In this document: one piece after another, positions 35,219 through 44,425 of the stretch
How positions within the stretch are numbered: position 1 is the first letter of the stretch
Layout of the letters: each line of letters begins with the position of its first letter
Origin: Clostridia bacterium
Lineage (GTDB): Bacteria > Bacillota > Clostridia > Oscillospirales > Acutalibacteraceae
Reading direction: 5' to 3'
Assembly: GCA_017428625.1 (NCBI GenBank)
Contig: JAFRQM010000021.1
Coordinates: forward strand, 1 to 64,000
DNA length: 64,000 nucleotides
The notes under the pieces: model-generated
Told to the model about the DNA's origin: nothing
What the model saw: the letters and a program-made list of their open reading frames with translations, nothing else
Database searches by the model: none
Made by a program: the position numbers and the translations under genes

Positions 35219-36315
35219 GTCAGTCAAACAAAAACAAAAAAAACATTGTGCTGATTGCCCTCATTGTAATTCTGCTTGTCGGCGCCTGTTTTGCAACAGT
35301 TACCATTTACGCAAAAAAGCAGTTGAATAAGCCTAAATTCGTTATGCCCGAACAGCCGCCTGTCAGGAGCGTCACAGAACTTCCCGAAGGAAAAGACGCC
35401 GTTTGTTCATATGTCGGCAGACTTTATAAAGAAGCGTTGTCCGCTGATGATATTGAAGGCAGTTTCAACACAAGCGTAAACCTCGATGAAGATATAAAAG
35501 CAGGTCTGAAAGATTCGGACTTGGCAATACTGAATTACATCAGACAAGGCGCGTCAGGCAAAGTCGCCGAGTTTTACCCTTCGCAGTCAAATGTGATTAT
35601 GAGCACAGCCGAAGGGTTCCCGGAACTTGAAATATCCGCTGCGGATGTTATTGAATGCACTGCCGAGCAGGGGCATACCGATGAAGAAGGCAATGTCAGC
35701 GATGACGCTTATTATTTCATAACACTCGGTATTGACCCCGTCTCGGTTGACACAGCCGCGATGGTGCACAGCGAAGTTTTCGGCAAAATAGAAGAAACTC
35801 TTGCGCCTGCCGCAAAACTTGAAAATGTCGAAATAACAACAGAAAGCAAAACAGTCAGTGTCAAAATAGACAGGGTTTATGACAAAATCGTTTCGGTTGA
35901 CACATCAACCGTTTATTCAATAAAGGCAGACGCCGTCTTTACAGATGACTACAAATCGCTTTCTCAAAGCGGAAAAGTTGAAATGTCAATGCCTTTCAAA
36001 ACAAACGAACACATCGGTTTTACCTGTTACGGCGCAAAATTCACTCAGCCCGCTATGGCGGTAAAACAAGGCGATATGAAAGCGCTGCCCGCGTCGGTTA
36101 CCGTAAATTCAGAGACAACAAAAGAGGATTACAAACTGACATTCACGCCCTCTGAAAAAGATGCGGTAAGCATTGATGAAGACGGTGTTATGACTGTTCT
36201 TCAGAGTGGTGAAAAAGAGATTACAATTACAATGACCCTTGATTACGACGGTCACACCTATTCGGATGAGATGACTGTTTACATTACCGATAAGGAGGTG
36301 TCAACAGATGGCTGA
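35215..36315 (+). CDS. Membrane-anchored protein with Big_2-like C-terminal domain
   Basis: A 366-residue protein anchored by an N-terminal helix (about residues 10-32), with the rest outside. The middle is an alpha/beta region of unknown family; the last 80 residues fit a bacterial Ig-like (Big_2) domain (VSIDEDGVMTVLQSGEKEITI). It overlaps its neighbours by 4 and 8 bases, so it is translated together with the zinc-ribbon membrane protein and the transporter. It could be an external partner of the transporter (inference). Confidence 0.7.
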   Translation: MSQSNKNKKNIVLIALIVILLVGACFATVTIYAKKQLNKPKFVMPEQPPVRSVTELPEGKDAVCSYVGRLYKEALSADDIEGSFNTSVNLDEDIKAGLKDSDLAILNYIRQGASGKVAEFYPSQSNVIMSTAEGFPELEISAADVIECTAEQGHTDEEGNVSDDAYYFITLGIDPVSVDTAAMVHSEVFGKIEETLAPAAKLENVEITTESKTVSVKIDRVYDKIVSVDTSTVYSIKADAVFTDDYKSLSQSGKVEMSMPFKTNEHIGFTCYGAKFTQPAMAVKQGDMKALPASVTVNSETTKEDYKLTFTPSEKDAVSIDEDGVMTVLQSGEKEITITMTLDYDGHTYSDEMTVYITDKEVSTDG

Positions 36316-37828
36316 TGATATGAATACCAACACAGCGGTAAACACCGCAGATGAAGTCAAACAGGATGACAACATTTACCGCAGTTTCAACTATATCGGC
36401 ACAAAAGAGACAATAGCCTATCTGTTCAACGATTGGTCCAACACCTTCAACATTAACGGTTACAGTCAGAGATTCATCTGGGACGTTGTCAAAATTGATT
36501 TCAATATAGCCGCAATAGTCGGAATTTTCACCGGCGCGTGGGATATCATCAACGACACATTTATTTCCGCGATTGTTGACAACACAAGAACAAGAATCGG
36601 CAAATTCCGACCTTACCTTGTCGGCTTTCAGATTCCGATGACCTTAATTGGTCTTCTCTACTGGTTTATTCCCTACTTTTTCCCGGATACGGCGGGCACA
36701 TTTGTTCCCAAACTTATTTTCTATTATGTTTTCAGCGTGTTTACAGAAACGGCAAACACTTTCACCGGAGTTGCGCGAAGCGGTTATATGAGCACTATAA
36801 CGCCAAACCCGAATGAGCGTGTCAGGCTGATTACACTTGCCGAACTCCTTACAGGTTATATGGGCGAGGATATGCCGCGCTACATATTTGGATTTATGTA
36901 TGATATGGTTACCACGGGCAGGTGGAAGATTCCCCTGAGAAGCATCTTTATGGGTATGGGCGTCGGCTGCGCGTTGATTTCTTCGGCGTTTACACTGTGG
37001 TTCTTCCTTGTTTCCAAAGAGAGAGTTCCGCAGTCAATTGAAAGGCCGAGCATCAAAGAGGGGTTCAAGGCGATTTTCACAAACTACCCTGTATTGCTTA
37101 TGTGCCTTTCGGACTTCCTCGCCGGATTCGGCGTGGGCACCAGCCAGGACAATTATTGGATAGATGTGTTCGGTGAAAACTCAATGATTAACACGCTCAA
37201 AGCGCTTGTCAGCGGCATTTCGGGCCCCGTAGGCAGCATAAGTTACGCCTTTGTTGCCCCGTTGCGCAAGCGTTTCTCGTCAAAATTCCTGTGGGTCGGT
37301 TCCGATATGTACGGCGACTTTGTCACATTCGGTTTTTTCCTGTTGGGGATTACAAACAAAAATTACCTCAAACTCAAACCCATGCTTGTGGGCTATGGTT
37401 TTACGGAGTTTCTGAGCAAACTGCTGTTCGGCGTAAACAAGGTTATAAACGCCGATTTGTGGAACGAGGCGATGGATTACTGCGAATGGAAGCACGGCTA
37501 CCGCATGGAGGCAACCACGGGCGTCGCAAAGGGTCTTGTTCAGAAATTGCAGGGTATCTTTATGGGAACAATAAACAACCTTGTTATGAAAAGAGTCGGC
37601 TATGTTCAGGGCCTTAAAGTCGGCACGCAGGACGCAAGAACCAAAAAATGGCTGTTCTATCTCTGCACGGTTGTTCCGCTTGTTACAAGCGCATTGGGCA
37701 TTGTTCCCAAAATGCTCTGGCCCATCTCAAAAAAGAAAAGAATCCAGATGTATTATGAACTCTCCGAACGCAGAAGCAGTATGGTCAGCAATTACCTTGA
37801 CACACTTGATGCAGGCGAAGAGTCGTAA
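36308..37828 (+). CDS. GPH-family (MelB-like) MFS transporter
   Basis: A 506-residue transporter with about twelve helices. The GPH signature region (IVDNTRTRIGKFRPYL after helix 2) is clear. Members move sugars, glucuronides or related solutes with a cation. An AAGGAGGTG site sits within the end of the previous gene. Last gene of the metallophosphoesterase operon; the substrate cannot be told from sequence. Confidence 0.85.
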   Translation: MADDMNTNTAVNTADEVKQDDNIYRSFNYIGTKETIAYLFNDWSNTFNINGYSQRFIWDVVKIDFNIAAIVGIFTGAWDIINDTFISAIVDNTRTRIGKFRPYLVGFQIPMTLIGLLYWFIPYFFPDTAGTFVPKLIFYYVFSVFTETANTFTGVARSGYMSTITPNPNERVRLITLAELLTGYMGEDMPRYIFGFMYDMVTTGRWKIPLRSIFMGMGVGCALISSAFTLWFFLVSKERVPQSIERPSIKEGFKAIFTNYPVLLMCLSDFLAGFGVGTSQDNYWIDVFGENSMINTLKALVSGISGPVGSISYAFVAPLRKRFSSKFLWVGSDMYGDFVTFGFFLLGITNKNYLKLKPMLVGYGFTEFLSKLLFGVNKVINADLWNEAMDYCEWKHGYRMEATTGVAKGLVQKLQGIFMGTINNLVMKRVGYVQGLKVGTQDARTKKWLFYLCTVVPLVTSALGIVPKMLWPISKKKRIQMYYELSERRSSMVSNYLDTLDAGEES

Positions 37829-37850
37829 TCAATACAGTAAATAAATTATT

Positions 37851-37878
37851 AAAGGCAGAGGATTGCTCCTCTGCCTTT
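37851..37878. terminator. Bidirectional terminator
   Basis: A 12 bp perfect stem (37851-37862 with 37867-37878, AAAGGCAGAGGA and complement) with a 4-base loop lies between convergent genes; A/T runs flank both sides. Confidence 0.8.
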
Positions 37879-37885
37879 TCGTTAT

Positions 37886-39292
37886 TTATTTCTGCCTGAA
37901 ACTCATATTCTTAATAAACGCCGTTGAAAACAGCGGGTCGGCTGATAAGTCGGCGTATTTCGTTTTTTCAATAAACTCGGGCAGTTTTCCGTCTTCACGA
38001 ATGTATTTTATTACACCGTTCAGGCTGCTGTTGCCCGCAGGCAAGGTCTTGTTTGTAAACTCGTTCGGAAAAAGACCTGTTTTAACCGCGCTTTCGGCAT
38101 TGAATCCCTCTGAAAAACCGCCCGAAACATAAACCGTTTCAATGTCATCAAACCGTGCTACGGAGCGGTCAACCAGAACACAGATTGCCGAAAAAACAGC
38201 CGATTTTGCAAGTTGATACTGCCTTATGTCACCTTGAGTTATATAAACATCCCGGTCAATTTCATATTTTTCACACTGCATATAACCGGACTCATCAACA
38301 ATTCCCTTTTCAAGCAGAAAGGCAGCAATGTCAATAAGCCCCGTTGCGCATATTCCTTTTGCGGTTCCGCCGCCGATAACCCGCGCTCTGCCGTCTCTGT
38401 ATGAATAAACCGCGCCTTCAACGGCGCTCATACCGCAGCAGATGCTTGCCCCCTCAAAGCATGGTCCCGCCGCCGCCGATGTGCATAGAGCGTAAGAGTT
38501 ATTGAAAAGTGCAATTTCAGCGTTTGTTCCGAGGTCAACAAGCAGGTTGAACTTTTTGTTTTCAGGCAGAGCTGCATAACTGAGCCCGGCGGTAATGTCC
38601 GCACCGGCGAACGCCGAAATGCATGGCAGCGAAAGCACACGGGAAACTCCCTTCAGCCCGAGCGATTCACCGCTTACCGTTTTTGGTTCAAGAAAAACAG
38701 GGGTGTAGGGGGCTGTGCCGAGAGAGGAGCAGTCAATGCCGAAAAAAATGTGAAGCATCGTTGTGTTGCCCGCAACATAAAGCGGCATCGGAACTTTAAG
38801 ATTTAAAAGACCGGTAAGCCTGTTTATATCATTTATAACCGCCGCCTGCAGTTTTTCAACTCCGCTTTTGCGGCAGTATTCAATTCTCGCCATAATGTCA
38901 GCGCCGGCGGTTCTTTGCGAGTTGGCGCAGACAAGAGTTCTGACGGCTTCTCCGCTTTCCGGTGAAACAAGCGCAAGAGCAAGGGTGGTTGTGCCGATGT
39001 CAAGAGCAAGGCACATATTCTCAGGTTTTTTCGATGCGTGTATGCAGCCGGAATCCGAAACGGATGTATTTTGCTCCGGCAGAATAACGGTTATGTCTGT
39101 GTTTATTATGTGCCTGCAGGCGCGCTCTTTTTTGCCGTTAACGGTAAGCGTGCATTTTTCGCATTTTCCGTTTCCGCCGCAGGGCATATCAACAAAAAAG
39201 CCGCCGTTTGAAAGAACATCCGACAGCCTCGCGCCCTTTTCGGCGGTAAGCACTGTTATTTTGTTTCGGTCAAAAATTCTGATTTTATACAT
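37886..39292 (-). CDS. Ferredoxin-ASKHA protein (corrinoid activation protein-like)
   Basis: A 468-residue protein. The N-terminus is a [2Fe-2S] ferredoxin domain with Cys 38, 44, 47 and 59 (CGGNGKCEKC). The rest is an ASKHA ATPase fold with ALDIGTTTLALAL, DLGTNAEIAL and VYVSGGFSEGF. This architecture belongs to RACo/RamA-like reductive activators that use ATP to reduce cobalamin in methyltransferase systems. No corrinoid protein or methyltransferase is near, so its client is elsewhere. It starts three bases after ogt. Confidence 0.85.
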   Translation of the reverse strand: MYKIRIFDRNKITVLTAEKGARLSDVLSNGGFFVDMPCGGNGKCEKCTLTVNGKKERACRHIINTDITVILPEQNTSVSDSGCIHASKKPENMCLALDIGTTTLALALVSPESGEAVRTLVCANSQRTAGADIMARIEYCRKSGVEKLQAAVINDINRLTGLLNLKVPMPLYVAGNTTMLHIFFGIDCSSLGTAPYTPVFLEPKTVSGESLGLKGVSRVLSLPCISAFAGADITAGLSYAALPENKKFNLLVDLGTNAEIALFNNSYALCTSAAAGPCFEGASICCGMSAVEGAVYSYRDGRARVIGGGTAKGICATGLIDIAAFLLEKGIVDESGYMQCEKYEIDRDVYITQGDIRQYQLAKSAVFSAICVLVDRSVARFDDIETVYVSGGFSEGFNAESAVKTGLFPNEFTNKTLPAGNSSLNGVIKYIREDGKLPEFIEKTKYADLSADPLFSTAFIKNMSFRQK

Positions 39293-39295
39293 AGT

Positions 39296-39811
39296 TCATT
39301 CCGCTTTGAAGTCCGCGTTTTCAAGCCGCAGAAGAAAAGCTTTTTTATCTGCTGAACCTGCGTAGCCGGTAAGACCGCCGTTTGTGCCGATTACCCTGTG
39401 GCAGGGTATGATAATTGAAACGGGATTGCGCCCGACAGCTCCGCCGACGGCACGCGCGCACACACGGTTTGTGCCGTTTTGCCGTTCAAGCGCTTTTGCG
39501 ATTTCACCGTAAGTGATTGTATGCCCGTAAGGTATTGTTTTAAGCGTTTTCCAGACGCTGAGTTGAAAAATTGTGCCTTCAAGCCTTATCGGCGGAGTGA
39601 AAGCAGGAATTTCCGCGCTGAAATAGATATTCAGCCATTCGCATACCTGTCTGAAAACGGGCAGGTCTTTTTCTTCACATGGTCCGCTGAGCGTTGAACC
39701 GAAATGCTTTTGTCCCTCAAACCAAAGCCCTGTCAGGTTTTCACCGTCCGACGCGGCGGTAATCATGCCGAGAGGTGACGCAATCTTTTTTATGTAAAGA
39801 GTTTTACTCAT
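39296..39811 (-). CDS. ogt: Methylated-DNA-protein-cysteine methyltransferase
   Basis: A 171-residue DNA repair protein that takes alkyl groups from O6-methylguanine onto its own cysteine. The active-site motif IPCHRVIG has Cys 137; TYGEIA and an Asn/Arg helix (RAVGGAVGRNP) match the family. The start overlaps the upstream gene by 8 bases. Confidence 0.95.
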   Translation of the reverse strand: MSKTLYIKKIASPLGMITAASDGENLTGLWFEGQKHFGSTLSGPCEEKDLPVFRQVCEWLNIYFSAEIPAFTPPIRLEGTIFQLSVWKTLKTIPYGHTITYGEIAKALERQNGTNRVCARAVGGAVGRNPVSIIIPCHRVIGTNGGLTGYAGSADKKAFLLRLENADFKAE

Positions 39812-40547
39812 CTTTAAGGGCGGCGCTCAAACTGTTCGGAATACCGCGGGGGCCTCTGACGGCAAATATCCCGAATTCTTTTCTGAGTCTGTCAAAAGTA
39901 AACTCTTCTGTTGCATATCTTTTTTCAAGTTTTATCCGCATAAGCGACGATATTGTAAGGTTTTCGTCAGTGTATTCAAAAGGTATATCTGTTTTTATAA
40001 CTTTGCATTTAAACAGAACAGCGGAAACGGGAGCGCCGACATACATAAAAACCGTGTCGCCCGTTTTTATACCTGCGCCCTGCTTCCAGTCAATTTCGGT
40101 TTCGCTGTCAAAGGCACGCTCAATGTCATAATATTTCGGGTTTGCGGGGATTATCCATTCTTTCGGCGGACGGAGTTTCTGCCGTTTCTGTTTTGAGGCG
40201 GTAACGGCGTAACTTTCAGCAAGGAGGGGGATTATTTCATCAAACGGCACGGTGCCGTCAAGCAGAACAGAAATCCAGTTGCCCCTGCTTATATGATAAC
40301 CGCGCAAAAATCCCTCACGGCGCACAAGCAGGTCAACAAAAAGCGGCTCGCTGAGTTTCAAATTAAGTATTTCAACCTGCTTTTTGTTTTCAAGGCCGAG
40401 TTTGCCGCCTGCAACGGTCATTACAATCGCAAACCATTTGTTGTTGTCGCTGTGACGGAATACCGCGTAATCGGGAAAACGCGCCCAGAGATATTCGGGC
40501 TCACTGTCATATTTTTCTTTTATAAAATCATAAAGTTTCTGCCGCAT
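39804..40547 (-). CDS. MmcQ/YjbR-like domain fused to a PUA/EVE-like domain
   Basis: A 247-residue protein. Residues about 1-115 fit the MmcQ/YjbR (CyaY-like, DNA-binding) family (YLWARFPDYAVFRH, KWFAIVMTV). Residues about 140-245 resemble a PUA/EVE-type domain that binds modified bases (DWKQGAGIKTGDTVFMYVG). The start at 40547 is chosen for its AAGGTG site; a longer reading is unsupported. With Ogt just downstream, a link to DNA damage or modified nucleic acids is reasonable but inferred. Confidence 0.75.
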   Translation of the reverse strand: MRQKLYDFIKEKYDSEPEYLWARFPDYAVFRHSDNNKWFAIVMTVAGGKLGLENKKQVEILNLKLSEPLFVDLLVRREGFLRGYHISRGNWISVLLDGTVPFDEIIPLLAESYAVTASKQKRQKLRPPKEWIIPANPKYYDIERAFDSETEIDWKQGAGIKTGDTVFMYVGAPVSAVLFKCKVIKTDIPFEYTDENLTISSLMRIKLEKRYATEEFTFDRLRKEFGIFAVRGPRGIPNSLSAALKDE

Positions 40548-40560
40548 TGCTTCACACCTT

Positions 40561-41280
40561 TTAAATGTAAATGTCGTTTTTTGATGATTTACCCACAAGA
40601 ATATACGAAACCGCAAACAGCACAACAATAAAGCAGACAAAATGCAGAGTGCCGGTCTGCGATGTTGCGATGTAGTCATAAGCGCCGTGAATCAGAGCGG
40701 GAACAACCACGCTGAGAATTCTTAAGAATTTCGAAGCGCCGGTGTGCCCTCTGCGTTCATATGCTTTTGCAGCGCCGTAGAACACACCCATAAACACACC
40801 GAAGCAGGCGTGGCCGGGAATAGCCGTAACAGCGCGCACAATAGCCGTGCCGGTGCCGTATGCCATAACATAACTGATGTTCTCCCACAGTGCAAAGCCG
40901 AGCGAAACAAAAACAGCGTATATAACTCCGTCATACCGGCAGTTAAACTCACACGAATGCCAGGAACGCCTTTTAAGCATAAAATACTTTGAACTCTCTT
41001 CGGCAAAAGCAACAATACCGAAATAGAGAATAATATTGTAAATAAAACTTTCTTTTGCAACAGTGCTGTCAAGCACAAAGCAGAGCACACGCTCCTCTAC
41101 AAGAGCTATGAGTGATGAAAATATGCCCGCTTTTGTGAGATTCCAGAGCACATATTTCGATTCTTTTTCAAGTTTGTCGGAGCGGTATGCCTTCACCATC
41201 AGAAAAACGGCGGGCACAACCGCGGCGGCAATCAGGAAAAAGTTGTATGACATCAAAGTCGGTAAAAGAAAATAGAACAT
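40561..41280 (-). CDS. PrsW-like intramembrane metalloprotease
   Basis: A 239-residue membrane protein of about seven helices. Motifs: EESSKY (Glu 94-95), ALWENISY, IPGHACFG and IHGAYDY, matching the PrsW/CAAX-like protease group. PrsW in Bacillus cleaves an anti-sigma factor. Here no anti-sigma gene is close, so the substrate is unknown. AGAGGA precedes the ATG. It lies three bases after the secreted hydrolase gene. Confidence 0.85.
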   Translation of the reverse strand: MFYFLLPTLMSYNFFLIAAAVVPAVFLMVKAYRSDKLEKESKYVLWNLTKAGIFSSLIALVEERVLCFVLDSTVAKESFIYNIILYFGIVAFAEESSKYFMLKRRSWHSCEFNCRYDGVIYAVFVSLGFALWENISYVMAYGTGTAIVRAVTAIPGHACFGVFMGVFYGAAKAYERRGHTGASKFLRILSVVVPALIHGAYDYIATSQTGTLHFVCFIVVLFAVSYILVGKSSKNDIYI

Positions 41281-41283
41281 TTA

Positions 41284-42429
41284 TTATTCCTCTTTTTTCT
41301 TCCGTTTTTCAATTAACACAACGCCTGCGGCAATTAATGCCGTTGCGCCTGCCGCAATCAGAAGCATAAGCGGTTTCTGCGCGCGTGACTCCTGCTGCGC
41401 AGGCAGCGGTTCATCCTCTGCGGTTGAAAGTTCCGATGTCGGCTTGTCTGTCTGTTCGGTGTTTGCAGCGGTTTTCGGTGCGGTTTCTGTTTCGGGCTGC
41501 GTCTCGGTTTCGGTTTCCGTCTGTGTTTCGGACGGTTCCTCGCCCGACCTGTATGCGGTCATAAAACTTATCATTGAAGGGTTGCCGACTGTGTTGTCGT
41601 AGCCATCAACGGTTTTGAGGTTTGTAAAGTCGCCGAGAACAGATGATGAAAAATCATATTCGGCAAGCCGCCAAGTTTCGTGGTTAAGCAAAAGAGCCGC
41701 TCTCGGGGCGGTTGTGCAGGTAGTACAGCGCACACTGGCTTTGTTCGCCGTATTTCTTGCAACGCTTTGCCATGACGGATAACCGTAAGTAAGGTATGGC
41801 GAATATGTATCGCCGTCGCAGGCGAGAATCCAGACTTTCATATTTCTGATTGTTTTTGCTTCGCTGTCGGTAATTATTGTTCTCGGCGAAAACAGAATAA
41901 GCCCGGAGAAGAAATCGGGGTGATTGACAGCCAGCCTTGCCGCTCCGCTCGCGCCTATGCACCAGCCGCCCACGGCAATACGCCTTTTGTCAACATTGTG
42001 TTTTTCGGCAAAATCTTTTATCGCCGCGAACATCGGGGCGAGAGGGCAGGTGTCAAAATAAACTGGTTCAGGCGCTTTGAGAATCAGTATATACATTCCG
42101 CCCGCGCCTGCCGCCCGTGACTGAAATTCATCGCTCGACCAGTTTGCGAATTTGTTTGCTTTAAGTTCGTTGCCCGAGGGTGTGCCTTCGCCCGCGCCGC
42201 CGAGCAGAACAACAAGAGGACAGGGTTCCTGCACGGATGGCACATAATAACTGTATTCAAGGCTCATCCCGCCCGCGGAGGGTCCTTCGGAGCGTGACCA
42301 TTGCCCGCGAAGGGCTGTAAGCCCGCTGTTTATGCTTATTGCCGACGCAGGCAAAACGGCGCCGGAAAATAAAAACAGGCAGACAATAAAACATAGTATT
42401 CTGTTTATGATGCTTTTTGAATTTGCCAT
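41284..42429 (-). CDS. Membrane-anchored alpha/beta hydrolase with Cys in the nucleophile position
   Basis: A 381-residue exported protein. A signal peptide covers about residues 1-30. The catalytic domain covers about 55-290. A Thr/Glu/Pro-rich stem (about 290-345) and a C-terminal membrane helix with a Lys-rich tail anchor it; no LPXTG is seen. The nucleophile elbow reads GGWCIGASG, so the G-x-S-x-G Ser appears to be Cys, as in dienelactone hydrolases (GYCLGG). It is otherwise closest to secreted esterases/polyhydroxybutyrate depolymerase-like folds; the substrate is unknown. Confidence 0.75.
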   Translation of the reverse strand: MANSKSIINRILCFIVCLFLFSGAVLPASAISINSGLTALRGQWSRSEGPSAGGMSLEYSYYVPSVQEPCPLVVLLGGAGEGTPSGNELKANKFANWSSDEFQSRAAGAGGMYILILKAPEPVYFDTCPLAPMFAAIKDFAEKHNVDKRRIAVGGWCIGASGAARLAVNHPDFFSGLILFSPRTIITDSEAKTIRNMKVWILACDGDTYSPYLTYGYPSWQSVARNTANKASVRCTTCTTAPRAALLLNHETWRLAEYDFSSSVLGDFTNLKTVDGYDNTVGNPSMISFMTAYRSGEEPSETQTETETETQPETETAPKTAANTEQTDKPTSELSTAEDEPLPAQQESRAQKPLMLLIAAGATALIAAGVVLIEKRKKKEE

Positions 42430-42452
42430 AGTGAACTCCGCTGAGAAAAGAT

Positions 42453-43112
42453 TTATTTTTTAAGGTATTGCGAAGAAACGGGGAAGTCAAAATATGTGTC
42501 GGGGCAGGGCTCGTTTTCAAGCATAAAATGCCACCACTCGCAGTCGAGCGGAGCGAACCCGTTGCGCAGCATCACTTTGCGCAGGCGCATACGGTTTTCA
42601 TACTGCTCGTCGGTTATGTCGGTGCAGTCGGGGTGGGAGACGGGGCCGAAAAAGTCAAACGGACTGCCCATATCGAGTTCTTTCCCCGTTGCCATGCTGA
42701 GCAGCGTCAGGTCAACGGCACTGCCGCGGCTGTGGCTTGAGCGTTTTGCAATATAACCCCTGCTGAAAAGTTCCTGCTTTTCAAGGTCAGGGTAAAAATA
42801 CGGTTTCATCCTTACATCTGTGTCTTCAATGCCCCACAGAACAAAGTGCTTTACTGCCGTTGCGGGGCGGTAAGCGTCAAATATTTTAAGCCGGTAACCT
42901 TGCACAAAAAGTTCGTTCGCGGCGGATTTCAGCGCGCGCGCCGCTTCTATTGTCAGAAGCGCGCAGGGTTCCTCATAACCATCTATTCTGTCGCCTATGA
43001 AATTGTATGTTGAATGGTATCTTATCTCCTGAATGATTCCCGGCACAAAATCTGCCAGAACAACAAACCCCGAAGGGTCGGAAATCACCTGCTTTTCAAA
43101 ATCGGTTGACAT
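42453..43112 (-). CDS. VanX/DdpX-like D-alanyl-D-alanine dipeptidase
   Basis: A 219-residue zinc dipeptidase. Zinc ligands and catalytic residues are seen: SSHSRGSAVD (His 127, Asp 134), ECxWWH-type EWWHF (Glu 192, His 195) and the substrate-binding DAYRP. The start at 43112 has an AAGGAG site. In vancomycin resistance VanX destroys D-Ala-D-Ala; no VanH/VanA genes are present, so wall peptide recycling is more likely. First gene of the six-gene minus-strand operon ending at 37886. Confidence 0.9.
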   Translation of the reverse strand: MSTDFEKQVISDPSGFVVLADFVPGIIQEIRYHSTYNFIGDRIDGYEEPCALLTIEAARALKSAANELFVQGYRLKIFDAYRPATAVKHFVLWGIEDTDVRMKPYFYPDLEKQELFSRGYIAKRSSHSRGSAVDLTLLSMATGKELDMGSPFDFFGPVSHPDCTDITDEQYENRMRLRKVMLRNGFAPLDCEWWHFMLENEPCPDTYFDFPVSSQYLKK

Positions 43113-43175
43113 AATGATTCTCCTTATGCTGTATTGCCTTTTTTGTTGAAAAATCACTTATATGTATTTATAAAT

Positions 43176-43222
43176 GACACCTCATCAGTCACTGCGTGAC
43201 AGCTTTCCCCCCAAGGTGAAGC
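43176..43222. repeat. Intergenic hairpin repeat with ACACCTCATCAG end
   Basis: The unit holds the stem TCACTGCGTGA (43188-43198), a run of six C and, at its end, ACACCTCATC (the complement of GATGAGGTGT). The same tail is found next to another hairpin at 44671-44700. The rest of 43,113-43,291 shows no other feature. Confidence 0.6.
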
Positions 43223-43291
43223 CTGTTCGGAATTCCGGCTCAACCGCAGGCCCGACGGCACCCTTTATTACGGCACATATTGCTGTTGATT

Positions 43292-44200
43292 TTACGCTGA
43301 ATTGCGGCTGTATGCCCTTACATAATCCACAACAAAATCGGTGGTTTCGGCATCTTTCGGCAGAGCTTTGCCTGCCCAGCTCGCGCCCGCCCTTCCGTTT
43401 GAACCGCCCACTTCAACAGTCAGCAGCAGGTATTCGGGCACCCGTGAAATTCCGCCGAAGGAGGAACGCCCCGTTTCAATTCCGTTTATATAAAAGATAT
43501 ATTCGTTTTCGTTCCATTCCACCCCGTAGGTGTTAAACTCCTCATAAGGGTCATTGTCATTGATAAAAGGAGTAGCGACGCATTCCGACTGTTCTTCCGC
43601 GCCGTAACCATCATAGTGGATGTTTGAGGTTACAACATTCACATTATCGCTCAGTTTGTAATGGTAATTCGGCGATTCAACAACATCAAGCTCCGCACCG
43701 TCTGTTCCGCCGTTGCCGACGGAGCCGCTCATATTGTGCGGCATAAGCCAGAACGCCGCCCACAGGCCGGAGCCCTTGGGCAAAATGCAGCGAACCTCAA
43801 AATAGCCGTAAGTCTGCTCAAAAAGGCCGTCGGTGCAAATGCCGCAACTGTACCAGCCGGGTTTGCCGCCCTTGTAACCGCGGGCATAATATTCTGTTGA
43901 GATGTTGAGCGTGCCGCCGCCTACCGAAGCAAAATCGGTGTGCCAGTATCCGCCCTGACGAACAGCCGCCTTTTCACCCGAACAGCGAAAGCCTTTCCAT
44001 TTTGAAGCGTTCAGAGCGGTGCCGTCAAATTCATCCGACCACACAAGCCTGTAATCTTCAAGATTAAGCACGTCGGGGTTTTCGGGCGGCGGAATAATAA
44101 CCGGCTTGTAAAGCGGAGCGGGGCTGAACAGACCGAGCAGAAAAAGCCATATCGCCTGAAAAAATGAGATAATCCGGGTTATCAGATTGTTAAATGCCAT
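43292..44200 (-). CDS. GH16-family beta-glucanase with N-terminal membrane anchor
   Basis: A 302-residue enzyme expected to cut beta-1,3(4)-glucans. The catalytic motif is ELDVVE (Glu 170, Asp 172, Glu 175). The N-terminus is a hydrophobic segment (LITRIISFFQAIWLFLLGLF, residues 6-25) that probably anchors it outside. The ATG at 44200 is preferred over one six codons upstream because AAGGCGG then lies at the right distance. Single gene, no adjoining transporter. Confidence 0.9.
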   Translation of the reverse strand: MAFNNLITRIISFFQAIWLFLLGLFSPAPLYKPVIIPPPENPDVLNLEDYRLVWSDEFDGTALNASKWKGFRCSGEKAAVRQGGYWHTDFASVGGGTLNISTEYYARGYKGGKPGWYSCGICTDGLFEQTYGYFEVRCILPKGSGLWAAFWLMPHNMSGSVGNGGTDGAELDVVESPNYHYKLSDNVNVVTSNIHYDGYGAEEQSECVATPFINDNDPYEEFNTYGVEWNENEYIFYINGIETGRSSFGGISRVPEYLLLTVEVGGSNGRAGASWAGKALPKDAETTDFVVDYVRAYSRNSA

Positions 44201-44219
44201 TTGAACACCGCCTTTCATA

Positions 44220-44351
44220 TTAATGTGTCAAAGCTTTGAAAAAAGCGTCGATTGTTTCTTTAAGAACCGTAACATCAGGCTTGTCAGATAAGCCCGTTTT
44301 TGTAACTTCTTGCAGTTTGTATGCCTTCCCATTGAGAAAAAGGCGGTTGAG
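44220..44351 (-). pseudogene. C-terminal fragment of an unidentified gene
   Basis: About 43 codons on the minus strand read well as protein (LFLNGKAYKLQ, TGLSDKPDVTVL, IDAFFKALTH, then TAA at 44222-44220), but the frame has no start and breaks up into the repeat-bearing sequence upstream. It looks like the tail of a deleted gene. Family not recognised. Confidence 0.45.
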
Positions 44352-44425
44352 TGCAGCTAAACCGGATGAGGTGTATTGCCGGAATAAGCGGGAAGTGTGT
44401 TCCGTCAGGTGTTAACATCACCTCA

